This document shows positions 51,083 to 60,686 of a stretch of 64,000 nucleotides of DNA, in pieces. Position 1 is the stretch's first letter, and each line of letters starts with the position of its first letter. This DNA comes from an uncultured Eubacteriales bacterium. GTDB taxonomy: Bacteria; Bacillota; Clostridia; Oscillospirales; Acutalibacteraceae. The stretch lies in contig CAKTEE010000006.1 of NCBI GenBank assembly GCA_934546985.1, positions 1 to 64,000 of the forward strand. Direction: 5' to 3'. The notes below the pieces were generated by a model. The model had not been told where the DNA came from, ran no database searches, and was given only the letters and a program-made list of their open reading frames with translations. The position numbers and the translations under genes are program-made.

Positions 51083-52414
51083 TCACCGTTCCTTTATATC
51101 ATCACTTGCATCCGGATTGCCCAGCAGAGCATCCAACAATACCCAGCCGTCATTTGCCACCGGCGTTACCTGCACTCCCAAATGATCAATCAGTTCCGTT
51201 AAGGTAACGTCGTCAAGAAACATGTCGCCCTCACGCCGCAGCATATTGGAAGGGAGCAGCAGTTCCGTACCTAAATCAACACCTGCAAGCTGCGCTTTCA
51301 GGTCTGTTCCTGTAATCAATCCTGAAACAGTAATATTTTCACCAAAAAATTGATTTTTTATTTCATAAACTTTAATAGTTAGATTATGCCATTTTTTCAT
51401 CGCTTCGTCAACTAAACTGCGTAAAAGCGGCGCCGCCCCTTTTCCAGTAGCTATGGAAATATTTCGATCTGGCGGCTGTTCTTCTGAAAATGATAAAGCA
51501 TCCATAAATTCTGACTTTAACGAAGCCCACATGCCAACCCCATTTTCAATCTGCGCAAAATCCTCATAAAATTCAGGCTCCGGTATTGCCAGCCCGCCTA
51601 ATAAATAAAACTCGTCACCGGGGAATGCCAATCTGGTGCCATTTTTCTCTTTGAAAGCACTTCCAAAATCTTCAATGATTCTTACTGTTTCTGCCGCTTC
51701 CTGCAATGTAAACGGGCGCAAAGGATATAAGCCCTCACGATACTTTGTAAGCCCCACCGGGACACAGGCTATACTTTGTACGCAAGGATAGAGAGCTCCC
51801 AAATCATTTAACGTGCGTTTTAACTCCTCTTTATCATTCAAATCCGGACACAGTACCAACTGTGTATTCATTTTAATTCCTGCTTCTGCCAACCTCCAGA
51901 TGATTTTCAGGGATTCCCCCGCATTTTTATTCTTCATCATACGCACACGCAAATCAGGATTTGTAGTGTGAACAGAAATATTCACAGGACTGATATGCAT
52001 TTCAATAATGCGGTCTACTTCACGCTGTGTAAGATTTGTCAGTGTTACATAATTGCCAAACAGGAACGAAAGACGTGAATCATCATCTTTAAAATAAAGC
52101 GATTCCCGCAAGCCACCCGGAAGCTGATCTATAAAACAAAAAACACACTGGTTACAGCACCTTCTCTGCTTATCCATCAGGTACGTATCAAAATCAAGCC
52201 CAATGTCATCATACTGGTCTTTTTCCAAATCTACAGCATAAGAAGAACCGTTACGGGTTAAACCCATATGAAGCCTGCGTTCCGTAATATAAAAGCGGTA
52301 ATCTAAAACATCATGAATTTCATGTCCGTTAATAGAAATAAGCACATCTCCTGCTTGTATCCCTTTTCGGAAAGAACAGGAATTTTTCTCTACCGTACTG
52401 ATAACAACTGACAA
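51083..52414 (-). CDS. DUF512 family protein with PDZ-like and radical-SAM-like regions
   Basis: A 443-residue protein. An N-terminal PDZ-like segment (about 1-60, GIQAGDVLISINGHEI) is followed by a cysteine cluster CCNQCVFCFIDQLP (CxxCxxC near residue 92), then the DUF512 C-terminal region. The function is unknown. I chose the TTG at 52414 because CTGGAGGTG stands 5-7 bases ahead; an upstream ATG at 52438 overlaps that site. Usually adjacent to der in Clostridia, as here. Confidence 0.85.
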   Translation of the reverse strand: MSVVISTVEKNSCSFRKGIQAGDVLISINGHEIHDVLDYRFYITERRLHMGLTRNGSSYAVDLEKDQYDDIGLDFDTYLMDKQRRCCNQCVFCFIDQLPGGLRESLYFKDDDSRLSFLFGNYVTLTNLTQREVDRIIEMHISPVNISVHTTNPDLRVRMMKNKNAGESLKIIWRLAEAGIKMNTQLVLCPDLNDKEELKRTLNDLGALYPCVQSIACVPVGLTKYREGLYPLRPFTLQEAAETVRIIEDFGSAFKEKNGTRLAFPGDEFYLLGGLAIPEPEFYEDFAQIENGVGMWASLKSEFMDALSFSEEQPPDRNISIATGKGAAPLLRSLVDEAMKKWHNLTIKVYEIKNQFFGENITVSGLITGTDLKAQLAGVDLGTELLLPSNMLRREGDMFLDDVTLTELIDHLGVQVTPVANDGWVLLDALLGNPDASDDIKER

Positions 52415-52463
52415 AGTTTCACCTCCAGTATAAAACATCCAATCTTATCCTATTACATAAAAA

Positions 52464-52496
52464 AATAGAGAAGGATTGCCCCTTCTCTACCTTTTT
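52464..52496 (-). terminator. terminator after rpmF
   Basis: Minus strand: TAGAGAAGG, short loop, CCTTCTCTA, then TTTTTTT. It could work on both strands because the other side also ends in Ts. Confidence 0.85.
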
Positions 52497-52520
52497 CAAG
52501 CATCTAAACAACGGCTGGAA

Positions 52521-52703
52521 TTACGCTTCCTTCTTAATTACTTCTCTGCCATTGTAATAGCCGCAGTTTCCGCAAAGCCTGTGGGCTCTTTTATATTCAC
52601 CACACTGCGGGCATTTCTGGATTGCAGGAGCTTCCAGCTTCCAAACATTGGACCTTCTTTTATCACGCCTTGCTTTGGAAACTTTCCTCTTTGGTACTGC
52701 CAT
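52521..52703 (-). CDS. rpmF: 50S ribosomal protein L32
   Basis: A 60-residue protein beginning MAVPKRKVSKARRDKRRS. A four-cysteine zinc ribbon (CPQCGEYKRAHRLCGNCG) shows the zinc-binding form. ATG 52703 has AAGGAGG with good spacing. It follows the YceD gene by 33 bases, the normal yceD-rpmF order. Confidence 0.97.
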   Translation of the reverse strand: MAVPKRKVSKARRDKRRSNVWKLEAPAIQKCPQCGEYKRAHRLCGNCGYYNGREVIKKEA

Positions 52704-52736
52704 AACGGGCACCTCCTTGATGTATTATAAAATAGT

Positions 52737-53231
52737 TTACGAATCCAACAGCTGTCTGAGCACTTCCAGACGGGGATCCACCGGCTTCTGACAGCCGCAC
52801 GGCCCTTCATTCAGGTTTTTGCCGCAACGGACACAAAGACCCTTACAGCTCTCTGAACACAAAAACTTCATGGGAAAACTGAGGAGGATGTCCGTCAAAA
52901 TCAAATCATCCACATCCAGCGTCATATCCTCAACCAATAAATAACCGTCATCTTCTTCATTATTTAAGCTTGCAGCAAGAAAATGTTCAACAGGGATGCA
53001 AAACTCCCGTTTAACCTCTGAAGCACAGCGGTCGCATTGCGCTTCATAAGTAAACTCCGCTTTGGCAGACATAGAAACAATGCCGGCGCGGTTACGCAAA
53101 GCTCCCGTTATTCTGACAGGCGTTTTAAAAGGATAGCCGCCATTCAGTTCAAAACCGGAAAAATCAGCCGTATGATTGAGGGCGATACTCTCGCCTTCAT
53201 TGTTAAAAAGGTTTTTCAGATCAATAATCAT
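52737..53231 (-). CDS. YceD/DUF177 family protein
   Basis: A 164-residue protein upstream of rpmF. The family pattern is seen as CDRCASEV (first Cys pair) and the C-terminal CSESCKGLCVRCGKNLNEGPCGC cysteine cluster. It is linked to 23S rRNA accumulation in bacteria and plants, so a ribosome assembly role is likely. ATG 53231 has a GAGG ribosome binding site 8 bases ahead; the longer frame lacks one. Confidence 0.88.
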   Translation of the reverse strand: MIIDLKNLFNNEGESIALNHTADFSGFELNGGYPFKTPVRITGALRNRAGIVSMSAKAEFTYEAQCDRCASEVKREFCIPVEHFLAASLNNEEDDGYLLVEDMTLDVDDLILTDILLSFPMKFLCSESCKGLCVRCGKNLNEGPCGCQKPVDPRLEVLRQLLDS

Positions 53232-53315
53232 AATCAGAACCTCAATATAACGCAACAAACATTATAAGCTATGCTGTTGTGTTTTGTCAATAGAAATTAT
53301 AATTTTTCACGCCCG

Positions 53316-54212
53316 TTATACAAGCCTGCGGATTAAATCTTCTTTTTCGCCGTAAAGCATATCAATCAAAGGCAATTCAATCATAGTATAACAGCCGGGG
53401 GCCTGCTTCATTCCTGCACGGGCAACAGAAACCAAAAGCTGGGAAGTTAACGCAGGATTATTAATTTTCATATCAAAGGAAAAAATCTGGTTGTGCGTTG
53501 TACCGGATACGCCTTTGCGTACCATGTAAACGCCATGCCCAACGTCCTTTAACTGATTAATATCATCCACTGCCATTACGTGTGTTTCATCATGCGCAAA
53601 ATATTCATCTGCTTTCAGCCTTGCGGTTACATCCTCAAGGGTATAGCCTTCTTCAAGCTCCACATACACCATGCGGCGATGAATGCCTGTCCCAAGCGGA
53701 ATTGTCATAGAAAGGGAATCCTTTACCCCATCCAGCGCTTTTGCTGCAACGGAATGTCCCATGCTCATGCCCGGACCAAAATTGGTATAGGTAATACCTT
53801 TCGGGGCAGCAGCTTCCATCAGGGCACGCACCATAGAATCTGAACCAGGATCCCAGCCTGCGGAAAGAACAGCAGTCTTACCATTTTTCGCACATGCCTC
53901 CTGAAGCTTTGCACGGGCTTCCAGAATATGTGCATGCATATCAAAACTATCCACGGTATTGATGCCGAGGTTCAGACAGCGGACTGCCATATCAGGCATT
54001 GCACGCGTGGGAGTACAGATGATTGCCACATCCGGTTTTACAGTTAAATCTTCCACATCACGCACAATTTCACAGCCGCAAAGTTCGGGCGCTTCTTCTG
54101 CGGTTAAGTGACCGCTGACTACGCCGGTCAGTTCAAAATCCGGTGCGGCGGAAATTGCTTCTACAGACGCTTTGCCTATATTGCCATAGCCAATAATAGC
54201 CGCTTTTATCAT
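53316..54212 (-). CDS. ddh: meso-diaminopimelate dehydrogenase
   Basis: A 298-residue NADPH-dependent enzyme that makes meso-diaminopimelate directly from tetrahydrodipicolinate, bypassing the succinylase/acetylase route. The nucleotide motif is AIIGYGNIGKASVEAI; SAGWDPGSDSMVRAL and NFGPGMSMGHSVAAK are characteristic of Ddh. Slightly shorter than the 320-residue Corynebacterium type, as in the second Ddh group. Its product feeds both cell wall and LysA. A strong hairpin precedes it. Confidence 0.93.
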   Translation of the reverse strand: MIKAAIIGYGNIGKASVEAISAAPDFELTGVVSGHLTAEEAPELCGCEIVRDVEDLTVKPDVAIICTPTRAMPDMAVRCLNLGINTVDSFDMHAHILEARAKLQEACAKNGKTAVLSAGWDPGSDSMVRALMEAAAPKGITYTNFGPGMSMGHSVAAKALDGVKDSLSMTIPLGTGIHRRMVYVELEEGYTLEDVTARLKADEYFAHDETHVMAVDDINQLKDVGHGVYMVRKGVSGTTHNQIFSFDMKINNPALTSQLLVSVARAGMKQAPGCYTMIELPLIDMLYGEKEDLIRRLV

Positions 54213-54268
54213 ATTAAGAACATCTCCTTATGTAAAAATTGACGGTTTTATAAAACACCAAAACATAA

Positions 54269-54302
54269 CTTTTGGCGGAAGCAGAAATGCTTCCGCCAAA
54301 AA
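54269..54302 (-). terminator. strong intergenic hairpin between the P-loop gene and ddh
   Basis: TTTTGGCGGAAGCA and TGCTTCCGCCAAAA around a 4-base loop, 14 base pairs. No real T-tract follows in either direction, so termination is uncertain. Confidence 0.5.
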
Positions 54303-54317
54303 CGGATTTATCATACC

Positions 54318-54734
54318 TTACGCTTTCACACAGGCCTCAAAAACACGTGCAGGTAATTCAGACTCATCACAGGAAAGGGTGAGTACAAATTTGGTATCAG
54401 AAATCTTGGAAAGGTTTGCCAGCTTTACAAGGAAATCTGCACAGGCTTCATAATCCCTGCCGCCGATTTTAAAAGTAGCATCAATCAAAATATCTGTTAC
54501 ATCATAGTTGCCTGCACAGATACCGCTGATGAAACCATAGAAAGCATCAAAACCTGTAATACCAAAATGATCGGTATCAATCAGCCTTGCTTTGTAGTTA
54601 ATATCGTATGTAAGTTTTGCACCTTTTTCGATGCAAACCACGTTACCGTTCGTACCTTCTACCGCCTGATTTACCATATCAATTAAACGTTTTGTTTTTC
54701 CGGAACCCTTATTCCCTATAATAATAGATACCAT
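54318..54734 (-). CDS. P-loop NTPase of unknown function
   Basis: A 138-residue protein starting MVSIIIGNKGSGKTKRLIDM, a clear Walker A motif, and TDILIDATFKIGGRD as a possible Walker B. I recognise no further domain; it is small for an independent NTPase. ATG 54734 has AGGAGG 8 bases ahead. It lies between pgi and ddh on the same strand, separated from ddh by a hairpin. Function unknown. Confidence 0.7.
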   Translation of the reverse strand: MVSIIIGNKGSGKTKRLIDMVNQAVEGTNGNVVCIEKGAKLTYDINYKARLIDTDHFGITGFDAFYGFISGICAGNYDVTDILIDATFKIGGRDYEACADFLVKLANLSKISDTKFVLTLSCDESELPARVFEACVKA

Positions 54735-54838
54735 ATTCATATCCTCCTGTATATTATATTGTCCGCCGTCGGCGGCGAAAAGCAAAAATTAATGATTCAG
54801 AAAACGCTTTTCAAAACGCGGCATTTTCAACATCCTGC

Positions 54839-56179
54839 TTAAAGTCCAAGCCGTGTTTCCAGCTCTGCGCGCTGTTCTTCATAGCCCGGCTTGCCTAAAA
54901 GCGCAAACATATTTTTCTTATAACTTTCCACGCCCGGCTGGTCAAACGGATTAACGCCGAGAAGGTAGCCTGAAACAGCACATGCCTTTTCAAAGAAATA
55001 AATCAAGTAACCAAGCTCAAACTCATTCGCCTGCGGGCATTCCAAAACGATATTCGGCACACCGCCGTCATTATGAGCCAAAACCGTCCCTTCAAACGCC
55101 TTGCGGTTTACCTCAGACATCCTGCGGCCGGAAAGGAAGTTCAATCCGTCAATATTTTCAGGATCATTCTGGATGATAAAATCCTGCTTTGGCTGATCAA
55201 ATGTAACCACTGTTTCAAATAGGAAGCGGCTGCCATCCTGAATATACTGCCCCATAGAGTGCAAATCCGTTGAGAAAATAACGGACGCAGGAAAAATTCC
55301 TTTGCCGTCTTTCCCTTCACTTTCGCCATAAAGCTGTTTCCACCATTCCAACATCATACGGTAAAACGGCTCATAGCTGACCATAACTTCTACATGCTTG
55401 CCTTTACTGTATAAAATATTCCGCAGGGCAGCATATTTGTAACAATCATTTTTGCAAAACTCCGGCTCTGCCAGTTCTTTCTCCGCAGATGCCGCACCAG
55501 CCATCAGCTGGTCAATATCCGCACCCGCAACAGCAATCGGCAGCAAGCCAACCGCAGTCAAAACAGAATAACGTCCGCCAACATCATCAGGAACAACAAA
55601 GGTTTCATAGCCTTCCCTGTCGGACAGCCCTTTCAAAGTACCTCGGGATTTATCGGTAGTAACATAAATCCGTTTTGCCGCCTGTTCTTTTCCATATCTC
55701 TTTTCCAGATAATCTCGGAATACACGGAAAGCAATCGCAGGTTCCGTTGTAGTACCTGATTTGGAAATAACATTGACAGAAACCTCTTTACCTTCACACA
55801 GTGCCAGAAGTTCATTCAATGCCGACGGGCTGATTGTATTACCTGCGAAATAAATCGCCGGTGTATCTTTTACAAGGGCGTTATAGTTCGGAGATTTCAA
55901 AAATTCAATTGCGGCACGCGCCCCCAGATAAGAACCGCCAATGCCAATTACAATAAAAACATCTGTATCTTGTTTTATTTTTTCAGAAGCCGCTTTAATG
56001 CGGGCAAATTCCTCACGGTCATAATTTGAAGGGAGATGCAGCCACCCTAAAAAATCGTTGCCAAGTCCATTGCCGGAATGCAAAAGCTCTGCCGCCGCCT
56101 TCACCTGATGGGCAATGGCCTGATATTCATTATCGCTCACAAAGCCTTTGACATATCTGTCGTTTAACTTCAAAGACAT
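54839..56179 (-). CDS. pgi: glucose-6-phosphate isomerase
   Basis: A 446-residue glycolytic enzyme of the short bacterial type. The signatures VNVISKSGTTTEPAIAFR and FVVPDDVGGRYSVLTAVGLLP are present, and GIGGSYLGARA contributes the phosphate-binding loop. AGGTGATAAAAA ribosome binding site. No other glycolytic gene is close by. Confidence 0.97.
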   Translation of the reverse strand: MSLKLNDRYVKGFVSDNEYQAIAHQVKAAAELLHSGNGLGNDFLGWLHLPSNYDREEFARIKAASEKIKQDTDVFIVIGIGGSYLGARAAIEFLKSPNYNALVKDTPAIYFAGNTISPSALNELLALCEGKEVSVNVISKSGTTTEPAIAFRVFRDYLEKRYGKEQAAKRIYVTTDKSRGTLKGLSDREGYETFVVPDDVGGRYSVLTAVGLLPIAVAGADIDQLMAGAASAEKELAEPEFCKNDCYKYAALRNILYSKGKHVEVMVSYEPFYRMMLEWWKQLYGESEGKDGKGIFPASVIFSTDLHSMGQYIQDGSRFLFETVVTFDQPKQDFIIQNDPENIDGLNFLSGRRMSEVNRKAFEGTVLAHNDGGVPNIVLECPQANEFELGYLIYFFEKACAVSGYLLGVNPFDQPGVESYKKNMFALLGKPGYEEQRAELETRLGL

Positions 56180-56312
56180 TTTTTATCACCTCAAGCAAAA
56201 CAAGTATTTGAAACGCCTGAATTTATATTTCCATTTTACATGATGACCGAAATTATTGCAATACAATTCATGATGAATTTTATGATTGTTTTCATTTTTT
56301 TAATAAAAATAT

Positions 56313-57521
56313 CTAATTACAGACCAAGTTACCCCATATTTTTTTGTATGCTGAGCCAAAATCCATCTGTGCAACTGCCTCAGGGGCACAAATTTTCGCC
56401 TCAGAAACTACCTTTCCGTCCAGTGTAAATTTTACAGTTCCCAGCACCTGACCGTTTTCAACAGGCGCGCATACATCCGGCGAAAGTTCCACAGTTTGTG
56501 TAATATTTGCCTCTTCTCCCTTTTTCACAAGGACAGGTTCCGGAGAACCAACCACAGGCGATATGGAAAGCTGCTGTCCGTGCAGCACCTTAACCTGAGT
56601 AATGGCCGACATGTCTATCTGCGGATTGACAAAGGTATAATTTGCAAAGCCCCAGTTCATCATTGCCGCGGCACTGGAAAAACGAAGTTTGCTGGATTCC
56701 CCGTCAAGCACAACAGCAATTAAATGCATACCTTCCCGTTTCGCCGTTGCACAAACACAATACCCTGCCTTTTCTGTTGTTCCCGTTTTCAGCCCAGTAA
56801 TACCTTCAAAAGTCTTAATTAATTTATTGGTATTTGTCAATTCCGTCTTTCCGCCGCGCAGGGAATCCATCCAGATTGTGGTATATTTAAAAATAATGTC
56901 ATGGGAAATCAGTTCCCTTGCCATCAAAGCAATATCGTATGCTGTTGTGATATGGTTAACAGTTTCATCATCCAGACCGGAACAGTTCTCAAAATTTGTG
57001 TTTTTCATACCAAGCTGTGCCGCACGCTGGTTCATCATTGTAACAAAGGCAGGTTCTGAACCTGCGATATATTCTGCCAAAGCGGCGCACGCGTCATTTG
57101 CCGAACCAACAACAGCAGCTTTCAGCAAATCATCAACGCTCATGGTTTCTCCCACTTCCAGCCAAATCTGGGAACCGCCTTTCTTTGCCGCGTCCTCACT
57201 GACGGTAACCATATCATTAATTGTTATTTTGCCAGTATCAATAGCTTCAATCACCAAAAGGATTGTCATAATTTTGGTAATAGACGCCGGATGCATAGGT
57301 TTATTTGCATCTTTATCAATCAGCACCTGTCCGGTTCCGGCATCCATCAGAACAGCGGTAGTTGCACGAATGTCAACCGGGACGCTGCTTTGTTTCTGTT
57401 CTCCTGACTGCTCCTGTGCAGTATTTTCTTTTTGCTGTACAGGTTCCTCTGCCGACGCCGGCATCATCATTGTTAACAGCATTGCCGCCGATAACAACAG
57501 ACTCAAAATCTTTTTTATCAT
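56313..57521 (-). CDS. dacF: D-alanyl-D-alanine carboxypeptidase (DacF type)
   Basis: A 402-residue penicillin-binding protein. Signal peptide (about 1-24), a Gln/Glu-rich linker, then the transpeptidase-like domain with Ser80-x-x-Lys83 (ASITKI), Ser140-Ala-Asn142 and Lys245-Thr-Gly247. The C-terminal domain and a terminal amphipathic stretch fit the PBP5/DacF family, which trims peptide side chains. DacF makes a sporulation-specific version in Bacillus; whether this is the vegetative DacA or DacF cannot be told. Confidence 0.93.
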   Translation of the reverse strand: MIKKILSLLLSAAMLLTMMMPASAEEPVQQKENTAQEQSGEQKQSSVPVDIRATTAVLMDAGTGQVLIDKDANKPMHPASITKIMTILLVIEAIDTGKITINDMVTVSEDAAKKGGSQIWLEVGETMSVDDLLKAAVVGSANDACAALAEYIAGSEPAFVTMMNQRAAQLGMKNTNFENCSGLDDETVNHITTAYDIALMARELISHDIIFKYTTIWMDSLRGGKTELTNTNKLIKTFEGITGLKTGTTEKAGYCVCATAKREGMHLIAVVLDGESSKLRFSSAAAMMNWGFANYTFVNPQIDMSAITQVKVLHGQQLSISPVVGSPEPVLVKKGEEANITQTVELSPDVCAPVENGQVLGTVKFTLDGKVVSEAKICAPEAVAQMDFGSAYKKIWGNLVCN

Positions 57522-57603
57522 GGATACAGCACCTCCAAAACTTATTCATACCGAAATATATGCATAAGCTTTGCAAGCTATATCCAAAAATGTCTGATTT
57601 TCA

Positions 57604-59586
57604 TTAATCAAGCATTTTTATGAATTCTGCTTCCGTAATAACAGGCACGCCAAGAGCCTGCGCTTTATCAAGCTTACTGCCTGCTTCCTCCCCAGCCAGA
57701 ACATAAGCCGTCTTTTTTGATACGCTGGAAGAAACCTTGCCGCCAAACCGCTCAATGATTTCTGACGCTTCCTTACGGGAATACGTTGGCAGCGTACCTG
57801 TCAGCACAAAGGTTTTACCGACAAAACGCAAATCCTGTACTTCCGAATGAGAAAGCATGTTTACACCTGCCGCGTTCAGGGCTTCTATTAAATGCTTTGT
57901 TTCCGGCTGAGCTAAAAACGCCGCGGTACTTTCCGCCATAATCCCGCCAAAACCTTCAATCGCGCTGATTTCCTCCTGCTGTGCCTTCATCAGTGCATCC
58001 ATAGAGCCAAAACGCTGTGCCAGAAGTTTGCCTGCCTTCTGCCCGACATGGCGGATACCAAGCGCAAAAAGCAAACGGCTTAAATCATTCTCTTTGGAAC
58101 GGTTGACAGCCTCGATTAAATTCTGCGCAGATTTTTCTCCAAGACGTTCCATTTTTTCAAGCTGTTCCGCTTTTAAAGAATAAATATCCGCAACTGTCTT
58201 TACCATGCCGTTTTTGACCAGCTGTTCCAGTACCGCAGGCCCCATTCCTTCAATATCCATAGCGTCACGAGAACAGTAATGAATCAGCACACGCAGAAGC
58301 TGTGCAGGACAGTCAGGATTATTGCAACGGATTGCCGCCTCTTCCGGCTCACGCTCAACCTGCGCACCGCAGGAAGGACATTTTGACGGCATGGAATAGG
58401 GAACGCTGTTTTCAGCATGCCTGACAACAGAAACAACCTCAGGAATAATATCGCCGGCTTTGCGAATGACTACGGTGTCTCCGATACGGATATCTTTTTC
58501 CGCAATAAAATCCTGATTATGCAGTGTAGCACGGCTGACGGTAGAACCGGCAATCAGCACCGGCGATAACACAGCCGTCGGGGTTAAAACGCCTGTCCGT
58601 CCCACGTTAACAGAAATATCTTCCACCACCGTTTCTTTTGTTTCCGGCGGATATTTATAGGCAATTGCCCATTTGGGAAATTTGGAAGTCCGCCCTAAAA
58701 TCTCACGCTGTGCAAAATCATCTACTTTAATAACAGCACCATCAATATCAAAGGATAACGTTCCGCGAATTTCACCAATGCGCTCTACTTCCTTAATTGC
58801 CTCTCCTATTGATGAACAGGAACGGTAGAAAGGGATAACATGAAAACCCAGTTCTTTCAGATAATCCAAAGATTGCTTATGAGCGGTTAGTTCTTCCCCC
58901 TGAATCTGCTGAATATTAAATACATAAATATCCAACGCACGTTTTGCCGTAACAGCAGGGTCCTTTTGCCGAAGGGAACCTGCGGCGGCATTTCTCGGAT
59001 TTTTGAAAGTTTTTTCCTCATTTAATTCCTGCTGGGCTGTTACTTTTAAAAAGCTTTCCCGCGACATAAAAACCTCGCCCCGGACTTCAATAAACGGGAT
59101 TTCTTTTTTCAGCCTGAGCGGGATGGTTCGCACTGTTCTGAGATTTGCAGTTACATCTTCTCCAGTTTCACCGTCCCCCCGGGTAGAACCGCGAATAAAT
59201 ACGCCGTTTTCATACTCCAAGGAAACGGAAAGTCCGTCTATTTTGGGCTCGACAACATAGTCGGGTTCCACGCCGCTTTCGCGCACACGCCGGTCAAATT
59301 CCAGTAATTCTTCATGGGAAAATGCATCCTGCAGGCTTTCCATTGGTACGGTATGAGCAACCGGTGTAAACTGGCTGTCTGCTTTACCGCCAACACGATG
59401 TGTAGGTGAATCTGCAGTGAGCAGTTCCGGATATTTTTCCTCAATACCTTTTAGTTCCCGCATGAGCATATCATACTCATAATCTTCAACTACAGGTGCA
59501 TCTTCCATGTAATACTTTTCATTATAATAATGCAAACGTTCACGCAAAGTTTCAGCGCGCTGCACCGCCTGTTCAAAATCCGTCAT
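57604..59586 (-). CDS. ligA: NAD-dependent DNA ligase LigA
   Basis: About 660 residues. Domain Ia with YHYYNEKYY-like HYYNEKYYMEDA, adenylation motif KIDG (Lys about 113), OB fold, a four-cysteine zinc finger (CPSC...CNNPDC), helix-hairpin-helix region, and a C-terminal BRCT domain (from about 590, FVLTGTLPTYSRKEA). It seals nicks in replication and repair. I prefer ATG 59586 (AAGG 8 bases ahead) over ATG 59601, but both are possible. Confidence 0.96.
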   Translation of the reverse strand: MTDFEQAVQRAETLRERLHYYNEKYYMEDAPVVEDYEYDMLMRELKGIEEKYPELLTADSPTHRVGGKADSQFTPVAHTVPMESLQDAFSHEELLEFDRRVRESGVEPDYVVEPKIDGLSVSLEYENGVFIRGSTRGDGETGEDVTANLRTVRTIPLRLKKEIPFIEVRGEVFMSRESFLKVTAQQELNEEKTFKNPRNAAAGSLRQKDPAVTAKRALDIYVFNIQQIQGEELTAHKQSLDYLKELGFHVIPFYRSCSSIGEAIKEVERIGEIRGTLSFDIDGAVIKVDDFAQREILGRTSKFPKWAIAYKYPPETKETVVEDISVNVGRTGVLTPTAVLSPVLIAGSTVSRATLHNQDFIAEKDIRIGDTVVIRKAGDIIPEVVSVVRHAENSVPYSMPSKCPSCGAQVEREPEEAAIRCNNPDCPAQLLRVLIHYCSRDAMDIEGMGPAVLEQLVKNGMVKTVADIYSLKAEQLEKMERLGEKSAQNLIEAVNRSKENDLSRLLFALGIRHVGQKAGKLLAQRFGSMDALMKAQQEEISAIEGFGGIMAESTAAFLAQPETKHLIEALNAAGVNMLSHSEVQDLRFVGKTFVLTGTLPTYSRKEASEIIERFGGKVSSSVSKKTAYVLAGEEAGSKLDKAQALGVPVITEAEFIKMLD

Positions 59587-59674
59587 ATTTCTTACCTTCA
59601 TTTCCTATATTCCTAATAAAAGTATTATTATTATATCAAAACCACGGTGAAAAAACAGATTGTTTTTGTCACGT

Positions 59675-60364
59675 TTATTTTTGGCTAATTGCCCCATAAT
59701 CGCTGACTGCATTCGGGAGCGCCGTACCGAGAGTATCGACATTGGTAAAAGCGTCCGGCACCTTGCCGACAATAACAGTTTCCGCAATGCAAAAATCCGT
59801 ATCAATAATGGTTGAAGTTGTAAAACCCGGCATAACTATATACACATCGCATTTAACATTCAGCATAATTTTATGATGCGTCTGGTTAATGCCTGCCGAT
59901 TCAAACACGCTGTTAAACTGCGTAAAAACGTTGCCCGCCAAATCAATTTTAATATTAACACGCGGCCCTCTGCCGGATAAAAGGTCACCGCCGATAATTG
60001 TACCAATAGGAATCCCGAATTCTCTCACATCGGAAGCGCTGAGCTTTTTCTCTATTGCAATGCTGAGTTCTGATTTCATTCGGTTCATTTCCATACTGTC
60101 AGTCTGAATGGATGTTACAATACCGGAGGAATCTTTTGAAATATGTACAAGTTCTCCATAAACATCAGCTTCATCCGACAACGTTTCAACTACTGCTGAA
60201 TTGATTGCTTCAATAGATACCCGCTTTGCAGCTGTCTGGGAAACCGTTTTAACAAGAGGGTGCATTTGTATATCAAATAAAATCAATAGACCTACCATAA
60301 TCAACAAAAATATTATTTTCTTCTGTTTCGGGCGCATACGCCTCCGAAACCTTCTGAATCTCAT
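59675..60364 (-). CDS. yunB: sporulation protein YunB
   Basis: A 229-residue protein with a basic N-terminus, one membrane helix (about 16-32) and an extracytoplasmic domain. The segments INSAVVETL, GIPIGTIIGGDLLSGRGPRV and HHKIMLNVKCDVYIVMP fit YunB, a sigma-E-dependent sporulation protein of unclear function. ATG 60364 follows GGAGTGGGG; the TTG at 60379 overlaps it. Transcribed away from the acn operon. Confidence 0.9.
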   Translation of the reverse strand: MRFRRFRRRMRPKQKKIIFLLIMVGLLILFDIQMHPLVKTVSQTAAKRVSIEAINSAVVETLSDEADVYGELVHISKDSSGIVTSIQTDSMEMNRMKSELSIAIEKKLSASDVREFGIPIGTIIGGDLLSGRGPRVNIKIDLAGNVFTQFNSVFESAGINQTHHKIMLNVKCDVYIVMPGFTTSTIIDTDFCIAETVIVGKVPDAFTNVDTLGTALPNAVSDYGAISQK

Positions 60365-60593
60365 GTTTCCCCACTCCAATCCATCCGGAATTCATGTCAT
60401 CCCATACTATGGCAAAAATCAGATTTTGGTTCATAAATTTTGAAAAAAAGATAAAAATTAAAGATTTTTCCATCATTATACAAATCAAAGATTATTCGTG
60501 TTACTCATTCCCCAGAATCACTGTAAAATTGTCCAGATATGCGGTTGCTTTTAATACGAAAGGCTATATATAGTGACTGTTTTGATTTTTATA

Positions 60594-60611
60594 TAGTTAA
60601 TTTATTGACAA
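60594..60611 (+). promoter_or_regulatory. candidate Rex operator
   Basis: On the minus strand TTGTCAATAAATTAACTA matches the clostridial Rex consensus TTGTTAANNNNTTAACAA at 12 of 14 defined positions. It overlaps the -35 box of the acn promoter, a classical repressor position. A rex gene is the third gene of this operon. Confidence 0.6.
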
Positions 60612-60633
60612 AAAAACAGATTTCATATAAACT
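60605..60633 (+). promoter_or_regulatory. sigma-A promoter of the acn-icd-rex operon
   Basis: TTGACA (60605-60610), 17 bases, TAAACT (60628-60633). A second weaker pair, TTGCTT at 60545 and TATATA at 60567, lies upstream. The 322-base divergent region with yunB holds nothing else that I could support. Confidence 0.65.
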
Positions 60634-60686
60634 TAAGCGTGGAAACTTATTTGTATTTTTAACTATTTGGAAGGAGCTGTACTGAT

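Noticed and set aside
56689..57567. Open plus-strand frame of 292 codons
   Set aside because: It lies fully antisense to dacF, has no recognisable motif and no ribosome binding site; a by-product of dacF codon usage.
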